The position numbers were made by a program, and so were the translations under genes. This document shows positions 35,580-45,392 of a stretch of 51,863 nt of DNA, one piece after another (within the stretch, counting starts at the first letter, position 1; each line of letters begins with the position of its first letter). This stretch comes from Pseudobdellovibrionaceae bacterium (lineage in GTDB: Bacteria; Bdellovibrionota; Bdellovibrionia; Bdellovibrionales; Bdellovibrionaceae), in contig JABWCN010000031.1 of NCBI GenBank assembly GCA_013359135.1, positions 1 to 51,863 on the forward strand. Reading direction: 5' to 3'. The notes under the pieces are model-generated. The model was not told the origin of the DNA and did no database searches. It saw nothing but the letters and a program-made list of their open reading frames with translations.

Positions 35580-36047
35580 ATGTTAAATAAAAAGTTTTTT
35601 GTACTATTTACAGGTATTTTTCTGTCGGTTTGTTCTTCTTATTCCTATAGTGGATATTCATATGCGAATCCAAGAAAGGCTCCTAAACAACAGTTCGTTT
35701 CTCCGGTTAACTCTGATACTGCATTAGTGCAAGCACTTAACAGTAAAAGAAATGTAACTTATCTTGAAGCTGCAAATCTTGTTGTTGTTGAGTTATTACC
35801 TGATGATACATCAGGAAGAGAGCACCAAAAATTTGTAACTAAGCTTTCAACAGGTCAAACTGTTCAAATTATTTCTAACCTAGATATGTGCCAAAAGATT
35901 CCAGTAAGAGTTGGTGATGTAGTTTCTGTTGGCGGAGAATTTATTTGGACCAAATTCGGTGGTTTAGTTCATTGGGTTCATTATGATCCAAGAAAAATCA
36001 GAAAAGATGGTTACATCATCTATAACGGCAACTTATACTGCCGCTGA
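35580..36047 (+). CDS. DUF3465 secreted protein
   Basis: A signal peptide (KFFVLFTGIFLSVCSSYSYS) precedes a DUF3465 domain with the conserved GREHQKFVTKLSTGQTVQIISNLDM, KIPVRVGDVVSVGGEFIWTKFGGLVHWVHYDP and the final YNGNLY. It looks like a small beta-barrel (OB-like) periplasmic protein; its function is not established. The ATG at 35580 is chosen because AAAAGGGGG precedes it; an in-frame start 51 bases upstream would bury the signal peptide. It lies 113 bases after the export operon on the same strand and is probably separately transcribed. Confidence 0.85.
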   Translation: MLNKKFFVLFTGIFLSVCSSYSYSGYSYANPRKAPKQQFVSPVNSDTALVQALNSKRNVTYLEAANLVVVELLPDDTSGREHQKFVTKLSTGQTVQIISNLDMCQKIPVRVGDVVSVGGEFIWTKFGGLVHWVHYDPRKIRKDGYIIYNGNLYCR

Positions 36048-37580
36048 TTAGCTTTTAGTAATTCCCTGAAAGTTGTAACACTTCCAAAAGTAAAACACTC
36101 TTGAGAGTTCATCCTCTCGATAATATTTGAACTCCTGTTTTTGGCAGGAGTCAAATTTAGCATGTTCTAAAGGATTATCTGGATATTTATCTGTTGTTAG
36201 AACTACAGCGTTTGAACCTAAAAATTTGTCCAAAGTATGGTATTTAGATTGAATTACGGTGTAATGACTAACAAATGTATTAAGCATGAAAATCTCTTCC
36301 TCTGCCTTAGTTCCCCATATAGTTTGAGCCGTTGTTTCGTATCTAATGGCTGCTAAAAAAGGCTTATTACCTATTTCTGAATGAAATTGTCTTTGAATCT
36401 TTCTTAACTCTTTACCAGCAGTCTCCCAACCAAAAAACTCATTTGAAAGGTCATATCTAGGGTTCCATTCCTTATTATGGCTAAATGTGCGAAATATTTT
36501 GGGATAAAAAGGATAGATAAAAGGCAAATAGATAAACAAATTCACAATCAGAAGAAAGCCAATAGTTATGTTTTTGATAACTTTATTATTTGGTCTTAAA
36601 ATCTGATTTTTTTTGATCTTGAAGCCATTATAAAAAAGATAACCAGCAATAAGACTAACAAAAAAAGAAGCTGTACCCGACCAATGAGGTTTATAGTCAG
36701 CAAAGAATGGTTGAATGTAAAAAATAAGATAACTAGGAAGTGCAAGTAAAAACAAAAATCTAATTTTTTTATTTTTAAAATGGAATAGTGAATAGAAAAA
36801 AGACAACATCATTAATAAATAGACACCCGGGGAGTAAAAAAGAAACTGAGTTACAAACCATGTCAACCAACGCATTAAAGAAAAACTTTCGCCTGTATGT
36901 CTGTCATGGAATTGATATTTAAAACCTGGCCAGTCGAAGTTGATATTCCATACAAAAATAGGAATACAAAGAACAGTTGCTATTAAAAATCCAATCCAAG
37001 GCCACTTAGATAGGAGCATTTTTCTATATTCTTTATCAGATAAAAGAAAAAAACCAAAACCGAAAGCAAGCATTGCCATAATAAATTTAGAGTTTAATCC
37101 GGCCCCCATAACTAAACCTAAAAAAATCCAAGTTTTTTTAAGACTCCAACGCTTGTTATCATCGCGAACACCTTGCCAAAAAATCCAAGAAGCAAGTAAC
37201 CAGCAAAACACAAATACAGGCTCAGGAGAGTTGACATAACCACCAAATCCCCAAAAAGGTGTCCAAAGAAATAGCATTGCTCCCCAGAATGCAACTTTTT
37301 CATCAAAAAGCTCTTTTGCTAATTTCCAATAAACTAATAGCGATAAAGAATAGAAAATAAAAGAAGGTAAGCGAATAGCAAAAATCGTGTCTCCGAAAAT
37401 TCTTGTTGTTATCCAGTTGAGCCAGGCAATCATTCCTGGATGATCGTAATAAGAAAGCATTAAGTGCTTACTCCAAGACCAATGATAAGCTTCGTCATCG
37501 ATCAAGTTCACATTGAGAGCAAAAAAAATTCTAAAAATAAAAATTGGGATTAGAATATATACAGGCTTTATAGATTTCAT
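36048..37580 (-). CDS. Glycosyltransferase family 39 (ArnT-like) membrane protein
   Basis: This is an inner-membrane GT39/PMT-type glycosyltransferase of 510 residues with about ten membrane helices. The first periplasmic loop holds the family motif DDEAYHWSWSKHLMLSYYDHPGMIAWL, whose acidic residues are catalytic in ArnT-like enzymes using polyprenyl-phosphate sugars. A periplasmic tail of about 140 residues follows. The acceptor could be lipid A, another glycolipid or a protein. The ATG at 37580 is preferred over a TTG at 37604, though neither has a strong ribosome site. It converges with the DUF3465 gene with no gap. Confidence 0.9.
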   Translation of the reverse strand: MKSIKPVYILIPIFIFRIFFALNVNLIDDEAYHWSWSKHLMLSYYDHPGMIAWLNWITTRIFGDTIFAIRLPSFIFYSLSLLVYWKLAKELFDEKVAFWGAMLFLWTPFWGFGGYVNSPEPVFVFCWLLASWIFWQGVRDDNKRWSLKKTWIFLGLVMGAGLNSKFIMAMLAFGFGFFLLSDKEYRKMLLSKWPWIGFLIATVLCIPIFVWNINFDWPGFKYQFHDRHTGESFSLMRWLTWFVTQFLFYSPGVYLLMMLSFFYSLFHFKNKKIRFLFLLALPSYLIFYIQPFFADYKPHWSGTASFFVSLIAGYLFYNGFKIKKNQILRPNNKVIKNITIGFLLIVNLFIYLPFIYPFYPKIFRTFSHNKEWNPRYDLSNEFFGWETAGKELRKIQRQFHSEIGNKPFLAAIRYETTAQTIWGTKAEEEIFMLNTFVSHYTVIQSKYHTLDKFLGSNAVVLTTDKYPDNPLEHAKFDSCQKQEFKYYREDELSRVFYFWKCYNFQGITKS

Positions 37581-37624
37581 CTTGAAAAAATAGCAATTCA
37601 ACAAATAAATGTCTAACTAAAAAA

Positions 37625-40600
37625 CTAAAACCCTCTAGGAGGCTCCATTCCATTATCTTGGGTTTTCTTTTTAACAGGTATGATGTTAGTCTCTTCAAGA
37701 ATTGGAATCTCTTGGACTGCCTCATTAGAGGCTTTTTCTTTTGGTGAGTTCAACCCGGTAGTATTATCAGGCTTGACTCCCTGTTGGGAGGCGGAAGAGG
37801 TATCTGGAGTATCTTTTTTTTCTAGATCTTCAGAAGCTTTGCTTGGCTGATCTGGTGCAAGTTCTTCATTGAGAACTCCAAAACTGTGATTGAAATTTTC
37901 GCTATCCTGTCTCATTGAGGCCGTTAACTTTACCACTTCATTTCTACGATGAAAGTCTCTTAAAGCACAAATTCTAGCATCAAGATTGTAGCCTCGTTCT
38001 AATTGAGTCGGCATTTTGTTTCCGGGTTCAAGATACTGATATGCTTTTTTTACATAATTTACAGAAAGATATTCATTCATTAATCTTATAAGCTCAGGGT
38101 CTTTTATAGAGTCCTTTTTTAAAGGAGTTTCTAAAACAGAGTTTTTACAAAGACTCCAAAAATACCTTAAGTTTGGAAACATCAGAGTTTGAGTACATAG
38201 AAGTGAAAACTCTGTTTTTGCAGAATCGAACTCACCAGTACCTAAAAGAACAATTTTATTATTTCTACCTAGCATGTAGTTATAAAGTGATTTAACTGGA
38301 AAAAGTAATTTATCCCAAGGATCGATTCCGAATTGGTACTTATCATTACCTGTCACGTCTGTCCACAACCTGTCAAATAATCCACGGAGGCCTCGTTGAA
38401 GAGAGTTAGAGTTTTCATCTGGAAGTTTTGCATTGCCGCGTTCGTAACTTGCTTCTAATGATTTTTCAAATAATTTTTCAGTTGTTAATTCAGAATTTTC
38501 TGAGCGAATTTTAAGTTGAAATATATTGCGAGTATATACTTCTTTTGCAATATCTTCTAAAACATTGATATTTTTCAAATAGATATTCATCGCTCTTTCA
38601 ATATCAAGTTTTGATTTTGTAAATTCAATTTCAGACATATTCGTCATTTGCTGAAGACTATTATAACCAGTCGTGAACATTATGTCTTCAATATAGGGAT
38701 TGAAGAAATCTCTTTTTCTTAATGTTAAAGTATAGTCGTACATTACAAAGTCAGAAAGTCTTTTAGAAAGCCATCCAGCCCTTGCAAGATAGACTTCAAA
38801 CTGCTCATAAACGATCTTTAAAAACTCAGAACCAAGATCTTTCAATTTTCTATCTAGTTCAGGACCGTTTATTTTACCATGGGTTTGTGGATCTTCCATT
38901 TTCTTTATAAGTTCAATTCCTTCCTGTCTGATTTCTTTGTACTTCTGTAATACTCTTTGAATTCTTAGCCGAGTTTGTTGGATTGAGGGAATTAAAGTTG
39001 GATCATGTTTTTCTTTAATAATTCTCTTTGAAAGATTATTCAGATAGTCATCAATATTCATCAGTGCAGACCTGACATCTGTATCCATTCCAAGCAAAGA
39101 ATCATTTATCACTTGAATTTTATCAACGATAAAAAATTTATTATAATAAGTTATCATATTTCTAGAAGACTCTTCAAAAATATCTCTTAAGTTTTTCAAC
39201 ACCATTTGAGCAAGAGCTTCTGGGTCATTAAATTGCGCAATACTTCTATATTTTGCTTTGAGCCATCCGTTGGGATCATTAACAAAATTATTCTCACTTG
39301 CTGTTCCATTACCAAGAACTGCATCTGGTACTGGAATTCCTATTAGTTTAAAAAGCATCTCATTGTCTGAAGCAACACGTGTGAAAAAGTTTTCACTTTT
39401 AGAAGCTCCTCCTGTAGGTATCATACCACCAGCAATTCCCATCCCTAGAGTAATATTGATAATGGTATCCATCAAATAAGTTTGTTTGATAGCGTGTTCT
39501 TTGATGTCCTTCATGAAACTTAGACTTTGATTAAGTTCTCCCATAATTTTATACTGACTATTAATGTGATTTTGGACATTATTAGAAATTTGTATTTTAA
39601 AATCAGCTTCCATAGGAAGTTGTGGATCAATACCGTATTGAACTTTCTGAATCCAATTACTAACAACAGGAACTTGTCTTGATAAAATATAATAGCCTGC
39701 TAACGGGCCTTTTTCTAGAAAAGATTTAAAGTTTGTATTTTCACCAACAAGTTTTACATCTTTTTTCCCAGTCACTTGGTTCATAACTTCAATTTTATTA
39801 AAACGACTGTTACTTAAAACTTCTTTTAACAAGTATCTTGCATCCAGGGCTGAACAATAGTTGTTACTCGTAATTTCTAAAAGGCAAGACATTGATGTTA
39901 AAAACTCACGATCATTTAAGTTTCTTAAAGCATCAATATATTTCTTATCTCTTGAGATAAGTTGACCTATATTTTGGACAGCATTGGCCATAGCTGAACC
40001 ATTGGCAGAGGCACCTGATGAGGCAAAAGAAGCTAGCATCTGAACTGTTCCAGAGATCGCAGCTACAGTGTTAGTGTCATCCAGGCAACCTGCACTAGCT
40101 GCTGTAATATCATTGATTGTTGAGTTAATTAGAAATAAACCATCACTTGTTGCATTTCGAACTCGTTCGTCCAAAGAGATTAAAGATTGAGCGACTCCAT
40201 CTCTTGATGCGGGGGTGGAGTTTTGAATTCGGGTTGAAAGAGCTTGTTGTTGAATATTTTTTCCTAAAATCAGTTGAACGACATCGCCTCTAAAAATAGA
40301 ACTTTCCCTTACAAAACTCCTTAGTCCTGAAATTTCGTTAGGAATCTGCATATAAGTTCCAACATCAGCTACTTTATTAAGTTGGCTAATTTTTTCTTGT
40401 AATTTGTTAAGTGAAGCATTTAAACTGTTTTTAACCCCATTACATTCTGGAGAGTTCTTAAGTTGAGAGATTACATCTTTAAGACTGCTAGTGTGATCAA
40501 TAGCATTCTGGGTCCAGATACCTTGAGATGTACAAGGACCAGAAAAAGAATATGCACTTTTATTAGATTCTTGAGCCCAAAGGGGAATCTTAATACCTAA

Positions 40601-40639
40601 AATAATTAGTAGAATGTAAGTTGAAACGTTCGACTTCAT
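37625..40639 (-). CDS. Very large secreted protein of unknown family
   Basis: This 1004-residue protein has a signal peptide (ILLIILGIKIPLWA) and no recognisable domain. The first 250 residues are helix-rich with several cysteines (SGPCTSQGIW, KNSPECNGV, AGCLDDTN, SCLLEITSNNYCSAL). A central stretch has many amphipathic helices (for example FEESSRNMITYYNKFF), and two hydrophobic segments occur near IINITLGMGIAGGMIP. The last 100 residues are low-complexity and charged, rich in Lys, Glu, Ser and Pro, with EDLEKKDTPDTSSASQQG. AGG lies before the ATG. It is probably periplasmic or surface-located and may be lineage-specific. No function is proposed. Confidence 0.8.
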   Translation of the reverse strand: MKSNVSTYILLIILGIKIPLWAQESNKSAYSFSGPCTSQGIWTQNAIDHTSSLKDVISQLKNSPECNGVKNSLNASLNKLQEKISQLNKVADVGTYMQIPNEISGLRSFVRESSIFRGDVVQLILGKNIQQQALSTRIQNSTPASRDGVAQSLISLDERVRNATSDGLFLINSTINDITAASAGCLDDTNTVAAISGTVQMLASFASSGASANGSAMANAVQNIGQLISRDKKYIDALRNLNDREFLTSMSCLLEITSNNYCSALDARYLLKEVLSNSRFNKIEVMNQVTGKKDVKLVGENTNFKSFLEKGPLAGYYILSRQVPVVSNWIQKVQYGIDPQLPMEADFKIQISNNVQNHINSQYKIMGELNQSLSFMKDIKEHAIKQTYLMDTIINITLGMGIAGGMIPTGGASKSENFFTRVASDNEMLFKLIGIPVPDAVLGNGTASENNFVNDPNGWLKAKYRSIAQFNDPEALAQMVLKNLRDIFEESSRNMITYYNKFFIVDKIQVINDSLLGMDTDVRSALMNIDDYLNNLSKRIIKEKHDPTLIPSIQQTRLRIQRVLQKYKEIRQEGIELIKKMEDPQTHGKINGPELDRKLKDLGSEFLKIVYEQFEVYLARAGWLSKRLSDFVMYDYTLTLRKRDFFNPYIEDIMFTTGYNSLQQMTNMSEIEFTKSKLDIERAMNIYLKNINVLEDIAKEVYTRNIFQLKIRSENSELTTEKLFEKSLEASYERGNAKLPDENSNSLQRGLRGLFDRLWTDVTGNDKYQFGIDPWDKLLFPVKSLYNYMLGRNNKIVLLGTGEFDSAKTEFSLLCTQTLMFPNLRYFWSLCKNSVLETPLKKDSIKDPELIRLMNEYLSVNYVKKAYQYLEPGNKMPTQLERGYNLDARICALRDFHRRNEVVKLTASMRQDSENFNHSFGVLNEELAPDQPSKASEDLEKKDTPDTSSASQQGVKPDNTTGLNSPKEKASNEAVQEIPILEETNIIPVKKKTQDNGMEPPRGF

Positions 40640-40774
40640 ATATGCCTATTCTCTAGCTGTTAGTAAAACACTTAAAACTAGTTCAAACCTTGGGCCAATT
40701 ATTAGGCAGTATAAAGTTATTTTAACTTCTTGATATGTCAAAAAGTTAAACACATGTTACTCTAAATTGTGAAC

Positions 40775-40805
40775 GGGTCTAGACACTTGGTTCAATTGGG
40801 TCTAG
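40775..40805. repeat. 8-bp direct repeat upstream of the small lipoprotein gene
   Basis: GGGTCTAG occurs at 40775-40782 and 40798-40805, a 23-base period, within a 199-base divergent gap that is otherwise AT-rich. The sequence after each copy (ACAC, then GTGT) is also related by inversion. It may be a tandem operator; the evidence is weak. Confidence 0.3.
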
Positions 40806-40838
40806 GTGTTCTGATATGATTTTTACAAGTAAATAGCT

Positions 40839-41117
40839 ATGATAAAAGAGATTGGATTAAATAATATTGTGAAGCAATCTATCCTAGAGATAACGTGTAT
40901 TTTGATTCTTATTTTTTTTCTTATCTCTTGTGCTTCGGATGATAAGCAAGAAGTAAGTAGAGCACATCCCGCAAGTTATGGGATGGATAATTTTTCAATA
41001 GATAATGGGATGCCGATGAGAGAAGTTATTAGAAAACAGTTTTATTTTAAAGACTGTGAGCTTGAGTCCAGAAGAGCTTTTCCGAATAGAATTGAATATT
41101 CATGCCATGAGCATTAA
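40839..41117 (+). CDS. Small lipoprotein, unknown family
   Basis: This 92-residue protein has a lipoprotein signal: a long polar head, then ITCILILIFFLISC, with lipobox Cys near residue 31, followed by ASDDKQEV. The mature 60 residues hold two further cysteines (FKDCELES and YSCHEH), which could form a disulfide. No ribosome site is obvious. It stands alone on the plus strand between minus-strand genes, in a normal spacing context. It is not a recognised family. Confidence 0.6.
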   Translation: MIKEIGLNNIVKQSILEITCILILIFFLISCASDDKQEVSRAHPASYGMDNFSIDNGMPMREVIRKQFYFKDCELESRRAFPNRIEYSCHEH

Positions 41118-41138
41118 ATAGTATTATTAGCTATGATT

Positions 41139-43133
41139 TTATTTTTTTTGTTTTAGCAATTTCATTTTTGCCGTAAGAGTTTTGAATATTTTTTCTTGCT
41201 CTGTAGAGGTATTATTTCCATAAGCGAGACGAATCCAAAGATCAAAAATTTCTATGAGTAATTCTTTTTTCAAAGGGTCTGATAAAAAATTTATTATTCG
41301 CGCCTTCCATTCTAAGGGGCCTTCGGCGTCCTTTTTGACAAGATTAAAAGGCTCAGCCCACTGCTGTAGTAAATTATAGATGAGTTGGGCTTTATTTAAA
41401 TGTTTCCTATTTAATACATTTGTCTGCATAATAAGAGAGCTTAGAATAGCTGTTAGTGCGACAATAGCTAGAGCAAAGGTAATGTTTAAATCATATTTTT
41501 GAAGAAGTTCTTTTTGCTTTTCAAAATCATGCTCAAGAAGAAAATTGTTCCATTGATAATTAAGATTTTCAAACCACATAGAGGTTTTGGTAATAAAAGT
41601 TTGTTTTTGAAATAGACTTTTTATTTCTTCTTTTGTAAGCATTTGGTCTATTACTGTAGAGTAAAGATGACCTCCTAATTCAATTCTTTCAGGTTGGATA
41701 ACAGTTATAGGATCTGTTGTAACCCAGTAATTGTTTTCATTGAGATATTCAACCCAAGCATGAGCATCTTTTTGTCTAACAATCCAGAAATTTCCCATTG
41801 AGTTGTATTCTCCACCTTGATAGCCGATAACTACTCTAGCTGGTATACCAACAGAGTTTAAAAGCAAAGCATGTGCAGAGGCATAGTGTTCACAATAACC
41901 TTTTTTAATTTTAAATAAAAACTGATCTAATGTTAAATGAGGTTGAAGGCCAGGGCTTAGGGAATAGTGGAAGTTGTTAGAAGCAAAAAAACTTAATATT
42001 TTTGCATTGATTTCTTTAGGCTTGAGAGAATGGTCAAAAGCTAATTTTTTTTGTAATTGGAGTAGAAGATTCTTTGAAGTTTGATTATCAGAAATGAAAT
42101 TTTTGTTTATAGTTATATTTATTTCTGCCGTATTTGACTTATAAAGTATTGGTTTTCCAATAGTTCCTTTAATCGAAATTCTTTTATCAATCAGGTTATA
42201 GGTTTTGAAGATATAATCAGTGTCTGAAAAGATTTTGAAGTTGTCAGAAAATAAGTTAGTTGTGTTTGGTAAAGAAAAAACAATATTTTGTTGAGTTGGT
42301 TCTAGCGTTATTTTATAATCAACTTGTTCAATGTTTTCAGTAAAGTTGTAGGTGGTAGTGTTTTTTTCAGATGCCCAATTAAGAAATCCTAGATGTTTTT
42401 GAAGAACAAGACCTTTAAGATAGAAATTTTTTATATCTATTTTTTGTTCATCAATTAGAGCTAGTCTGAGAATTGTTTCGTTACTTAATGACAAATTAGA
42501 AATAGAACCTGGGGTTAAATTGTCACTAAAGCCAGAAATTCCTTCTTTAGATCTAATATTAAGTTCATTTAATTCTTTTGTAACTCTTGGAAAGAGAAAA
42601 AAAAGTAACAAAGACATTGGAACAGAAACGGTAAATATTTTTAGTGTATAAATCATGGATTCTTTTTTATATTTTCTGATCCAAACTGTAGGTAATAGAT
42701 TATAAGTTAGATAGGCATAGACAGGGATAGAAATGAATATGTAGAATAAGTCGTAAGAGAATAAAAATTTAGCTGTAGTCATAAAAAAACCAAGCAAGAT
42801 AAGAAAATCTTTTTCTTCAGAAGATTCAAATTCTAAAATTTTTAAACTAGCTAATACCACAATAAAACTAGTTGCGGCCTCTTTCCCAATAAAAGTTTTG
42901 AATTGAAGATAGATGAGTACAAAAAAAACAAAAGAAAAAAAACCAGTTAGAAAACGAGTAGGATTTTTAAGATTAAACCAAATAATAATTAGTTTCCATA
43001 GCCAAAAAACTATCGATGTTAGAAAAATCCAGAGAGGAATATCTTGATAAAGACTTAAAGTGGATATAGCCAATGGAATAAAAATCATAAAACTATTTTT
43101 GTTTAATGGTTTAGTTATCAATTGATACCCCAC
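41139..43133 (-). CDS. TgpA-like transglutaminase membrane protein
   Basis: This 664-residue protein has about six N-terminal membrane helices (DUF3488/TgpA_N type), then a periplasmic transglutaminase-like domain and a last membrane helix (FALAIVALTAILSSLIM) with a cytoplasmic tail. The catalytic triad is visible: Cys in KKGYCEHYASAHALLL, His in QKDAHAWVEYL and Asp in WVTTDPI. Relatives are inner-membrane enzymes in MoxR-DUF58-TgpA operons; the substrate is not established. The start is probably GTG at 43133, inside the end of the DUF58 gene (overlap of 23 bases); a TTG at 43121, with GGTGGGG upstream, is an alternative. Confidence 0.9.
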   Translation of the reverse strand: MGYQLITKPLNKNSFMIFIPLAISTLSLYQDIPLWIFLTSIVFWLWKLIIIWFNLKNPTRFLTGFFSFVFFVLIYLQFKTFIGKEAATSFIVVLASLKILEFESSEEKDFLILLGFFMTTAKFLFSYDLFYIFISIPVYAYLTYNLLPTVWIRKYKKESMIYTLKIFTVSVPMSLLLFFLFPRVTKELNELNIRSKEGISGFSDNLTPGSISNLSLSNETILRLALIDEQKIDIKNFYLKGLVLQKHLGFLNWASEKNTTTYNFTENIEQVDYKITLEPTQQNIVFSLPNTTNLFSDNFKIFSDTDYIFKTYNLIDKRISIKGTIGKPILYKSNTAEINITINKNFISDNQTSKNLLLQLQKKLAFDHSLKPKEINAKILSFFASNNFHYSLSPGLQPHLTLDQFLFKIKKGYCEHYASAHALLLNSVGIPARVVIGYQGGEYNSMGNFWIVRQKDAHAWVEYLNENNYWVTTDPITVIQPERIELGGHLYSTVIDQMLTKEEIKSLFQKQTFITKTSMWFENLNYQWNNFLLEHDFEKQKELLQKYDLNITFALAIVALTAILSSLIMQTNVLNRKHLNKAQLIYNLLQQWAEPFNLVKKDAEGPLEWKARIINFLSDPLKKELLIEIFDLWIRLAYGNNTSTEQEKIFKTLTAKMKLLKQKK

Positions 43134-44124
43134 CTTTGATAGAATGTAAGGCTAGAGTTTGAAAAATGAGTTCATAATCGTTCTTTCCATTTAATAAAGA
43201 AAACTTTCCATTGTATGTTTTTATTAAACAGGGGGTGTTGATTTTGTGAGCATCAAATAACCATTTAGTGATTTGTTTTAGCTTTATCTCCATTGGAATA
43301 CCGTTGAGATGGTCAAGCTCCGAATTTAGATCAACATAAATAATTTTAGGCTCAGCACTTGAAAATATTTTGGTATAAAATTTATTTTTTCTTGCAAAAA
43401 CTTTCCAATCAATTCTTTTAAAATTATCACTCTCATTATATTCTTTGTGCATAAAAAATTCATCATTTTGATTATCTTTTTTTAACCATAAAGGTAGTTT
43501 TAATTCCTTTTCAATCTCTTCAAAAGCTTGTGGCACTTTAATATCACCTACTCTCTCAGGATAAACAAAGTAACTCATCTGCCAGTCGTGTATTTGCCAA
43601 CAGTAAAATAAACCAAATGGGAATGTTGAATAAATTTTTATTCTTGGATAGGGAAATAAGCCTCGAGATGATTTTAATATCTTACAAGTAACAGTGATAT
43701 TATCTCTATTTTTTATAATTTCGATTTCTTTTTCTATTTCAAATTCAGATGTATTTATTTCAATATGAATAAACCTGGTTAGGTACTTGTGATGTTCATT
43801 GGTAAGTTGAATTTGTATAGAACCTAGTTCATCAGCAAAATAAGAAGGTATTTCATAACTGTTTATTTTAATATTTTTAAGATTATTATTAGCTAAATGC
43901 ATAACAATAAAAATAAAACTAGAGTAAAAAAAAGCGATTAAATAAATAAGCTGGTTAGCGTATGTAAAGGCCAGAATCAATAAGATCAGTATTCCGCTGC
44001 CAAAATAAAATCCAAATTTTGCAGGGATAATATAAGGCCTTTTCTGGTTTTTTTGTTTTCTACGCCTATTTTCAAACTGGGATTTTAATTTGGTTGAGAA
44101 TGTCTGTAACCATTTTATTTCCAA
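43111..44124 (-). CDS. DUF58 domain protein
   Basis: This 337-residue membrane protein has two N-terminal hydrophobic segments (FGFYFGSGILILLILAFTYA and LIYLIAFFYSSFIFIVMHLA) and a C-terminal DUF58 domain with EYNESDNFKRIDWKVFARKNKFYTKIF, the family core. DUF58 proteins partner MoxR ATPases; a von Willebrand-like fold is usual. The start is TTG, with GGGAG six bases upstream, and lies 53 bases inside the moxR end, so translation is coupled. No separate VWA or aerotolerance (bat) genes follow, only the transglutaminase. Confidence 0.88.
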   Translation of the reverse strand: MEIKWLQTFSTKLKSQFENRRRKQKNQKRPYIIPAKFGFYFGSGILILLILAFTYANQLIYLIAFFYSSFIFIVMHLANNNLKNIKINSYEIPSYFADELGSIQIQLTNEHHKYLTRFIHIEINTSEFEIEKEIEIIKNRDNITVTCKILKSSRGLFPYPRIKIYSTFPFGLFYCWQIHDWQMSYFVYPERVGDIKVPQAFEEIEKELKLPLWLKKDNQNDEFFMHKEYNESDNFKRIDWKVFARKNKFYTKIFSSAEPKIIYVDLNSELDHLNGIPMEIKLKQITKWLFDAHKINTPCLIKTYNGKFSLLNGKNDYELIFQTLALHSIKGGVSIDN

Positions 44125-44983
44125 CTTTAACTCCCTCAGTTAATCCTAAACGGTGACCTAAAACATATGGGGCTAATTTTTTTATATCTTCTGGTACCAC
44201 AAAGTCACGATCACTCAGATAGGCAAGAGTTTTAGCTGATTTTGATAAAGATAAGCCAGCACGCGTAGATAGTGGTGAGTATTGAGAGTTTTTTCTTGAG
44301 TGATCTAAAATTAAAAAAATGTACTCAGCTATGGAAGGAGAAAGATAAATTTTTTGAGCTTCTTTTTGAATTTCTATTACAGTTTTATGGTCAATAATAG
44401 GCATTAAATTTTTGATTAGTCCTCTGACATCTTGTCCTTGAAAAATTTTCAGTTCAGATTCTTTTTTAGCGTAATTGAGCTCCATTGACATTAAAAAACG
44501 ATCCAACTGACTTTCAGGTAAAGGAAAAGTTCCAATTTGGTTTTTTGGATTTTGAGTTGCTATAAGAACAAAGGGTTTTGGTAGTGGATAGGTTTTTCGA
44601 TCCTGGGAAACTTCAAACTCTTCCATAGCTTGAAGAAGAGCACTTTGGGTTCTTGGATTGGCACGGTTTAACTCATCAGCTAAAACCAAGTGGCTAAATA
44701 AAGGCCCCTCAAAAAATTTAAATTGTTTCAGGTCTTGGTCGAAGATCATATTACCAATGATATCGGAAGGTAAGAGATCGTTGGTAAATTGAATTCTAGA
44801 AAAATTGAAGCTCAATAATTTTGCTAAGGCTTGAACAAGGGTCGTCTTACCCACTCCAGGGATATCTTCAATTAGAAGATGACCCTCCGAAAAAATACAT
44901 GTCAGGGCCATCAAAATTTCATCGTCTTTATCAAAAATAACCGAACTAAGCTGTGTTACAAGTTTATCAACAAAGGGTTTCAT
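44072..44983 (-). CDS. MoxR-family AAA+ ATPase
   Basis: This 303-residue ATPase carries Walker A GVGKTTLV, Walker B LVLADELNRANPRTQSALLQAMEE and sensor 1 IATQNPKN with the MoxR pattern GTFPLPESQLDRF, plus a C-terminal lid with SPLSTRAGLSLSK. MoxR proteins act as chaperones that activate partner proteins; here DUF58 and TgpA-like genes overlap in the same run. It starts 9 bases after the iron-sulfur carrier gene stop, so it may share that gene's transcript. Confidence 0.94.
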   Translation of the reverse strand: MKPFVDKLVTQLSSVIFDKDDEILMALTCIFSEGHLLIEDIPGVGKTTLVQALAKLLSFNFSRIQFTNDLLPSDIIGNMIFDQDLKQFKFFEGPLFSHLVLADELNRANPRTQSALLQAMEEFEVSQDRKTYPLPKPFVLIATQNPKNQIGTFPLPESQLDRFLMSMELNYAKKESELKIFQGQDVRGLIKNLMPIIDHKTVIEIQKEAQKIYLSPSIAEYIFLILDHSRKNSQYSPLSTRAGLSLSKSAKTLAYLSDRDFVVPEDIKKLAPYVLGHRLGLTEGVKVGNKMVTDILNQIKIPV

Positions 44984-44992
44984 ACCCTTTTA

Positions 44993-45319
44993 TTAGACAT
45001 TAAAACTTGAACCGCAGCTACAGTTTTTTGTGGCATTAGGATTATTAAAGACAAAACCTTTACCATTTAGTCCACCAGAATAGTCTAAAGTCATACCTAT
45101 TAAATAAAGGTAGCTTGATTTGTCCACCACGACTTTGGTTCCATTTCTTTCAAAAATCTTATCTTCTGGTGAAGGCTCACTAACAAAATTCATTTTGTAA
45201 GAAAGTCCTGAACAACCACCTTTTTTTACTTCAATTTTTAGAAGAGCCGTTTCAGGTTGTTGATCTTCTGATTTTAAATTTTCAATTTTTTTTGCAGCCA
45301 TTTCTGTAATTTGTATCAT
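44993..45319 (-). CDS. A-type iron-sulfur carrier protein
   Basis: This 108-residue HesB/IscA/ErpA-family protein has the three conserved cysteines: Cys36 in KKGGCSGLSYKM and the CSCGSSF pair near the C-terminus (ATKNCSCGSSFNV). It delivers iron-sulfur clusters to target proteins. GAGGATTT lies before the ATG. It follows the cysteine desulfurase gene by 73 bases on the same strand and is followed closely by moxR. No IscU/SufU scaffold or other partner is in the window. IscA, SufA and ErpA cannot be told apart safely from this sequence. Confidence 0.92.
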   Translation of the reverse strand: MIQITEMAAKKIENLKSEDQQPETALLKIEVKKGGCSGLSYKMNFVSEPSPEDKIFERNGTKVVVDKSSYLYLIGMTLDYSGGLNGKGFVFNNPNATKNCSCGSSFNV

Positions 45320-45392
45320 AAATCCTCACTATTTACGAGCCTTTCAATCTAACACAGGAATGGCTACAAATCTATGGATTTAAAATGGAAAT

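Noticed and set aside
37531-37725. A short minus-strand frame across the end of the 1004-residue gene and the GT39 start.
   Set aside because: It overlaps both real genes out of frame and has no ribosome site or recognisable sequence.
40775-40805. Interpreting the GGGTCTAG repeat as an attachment site.
   Set aside because: There is no integrase and no second flanking copy; it is listed only as a possible operator.
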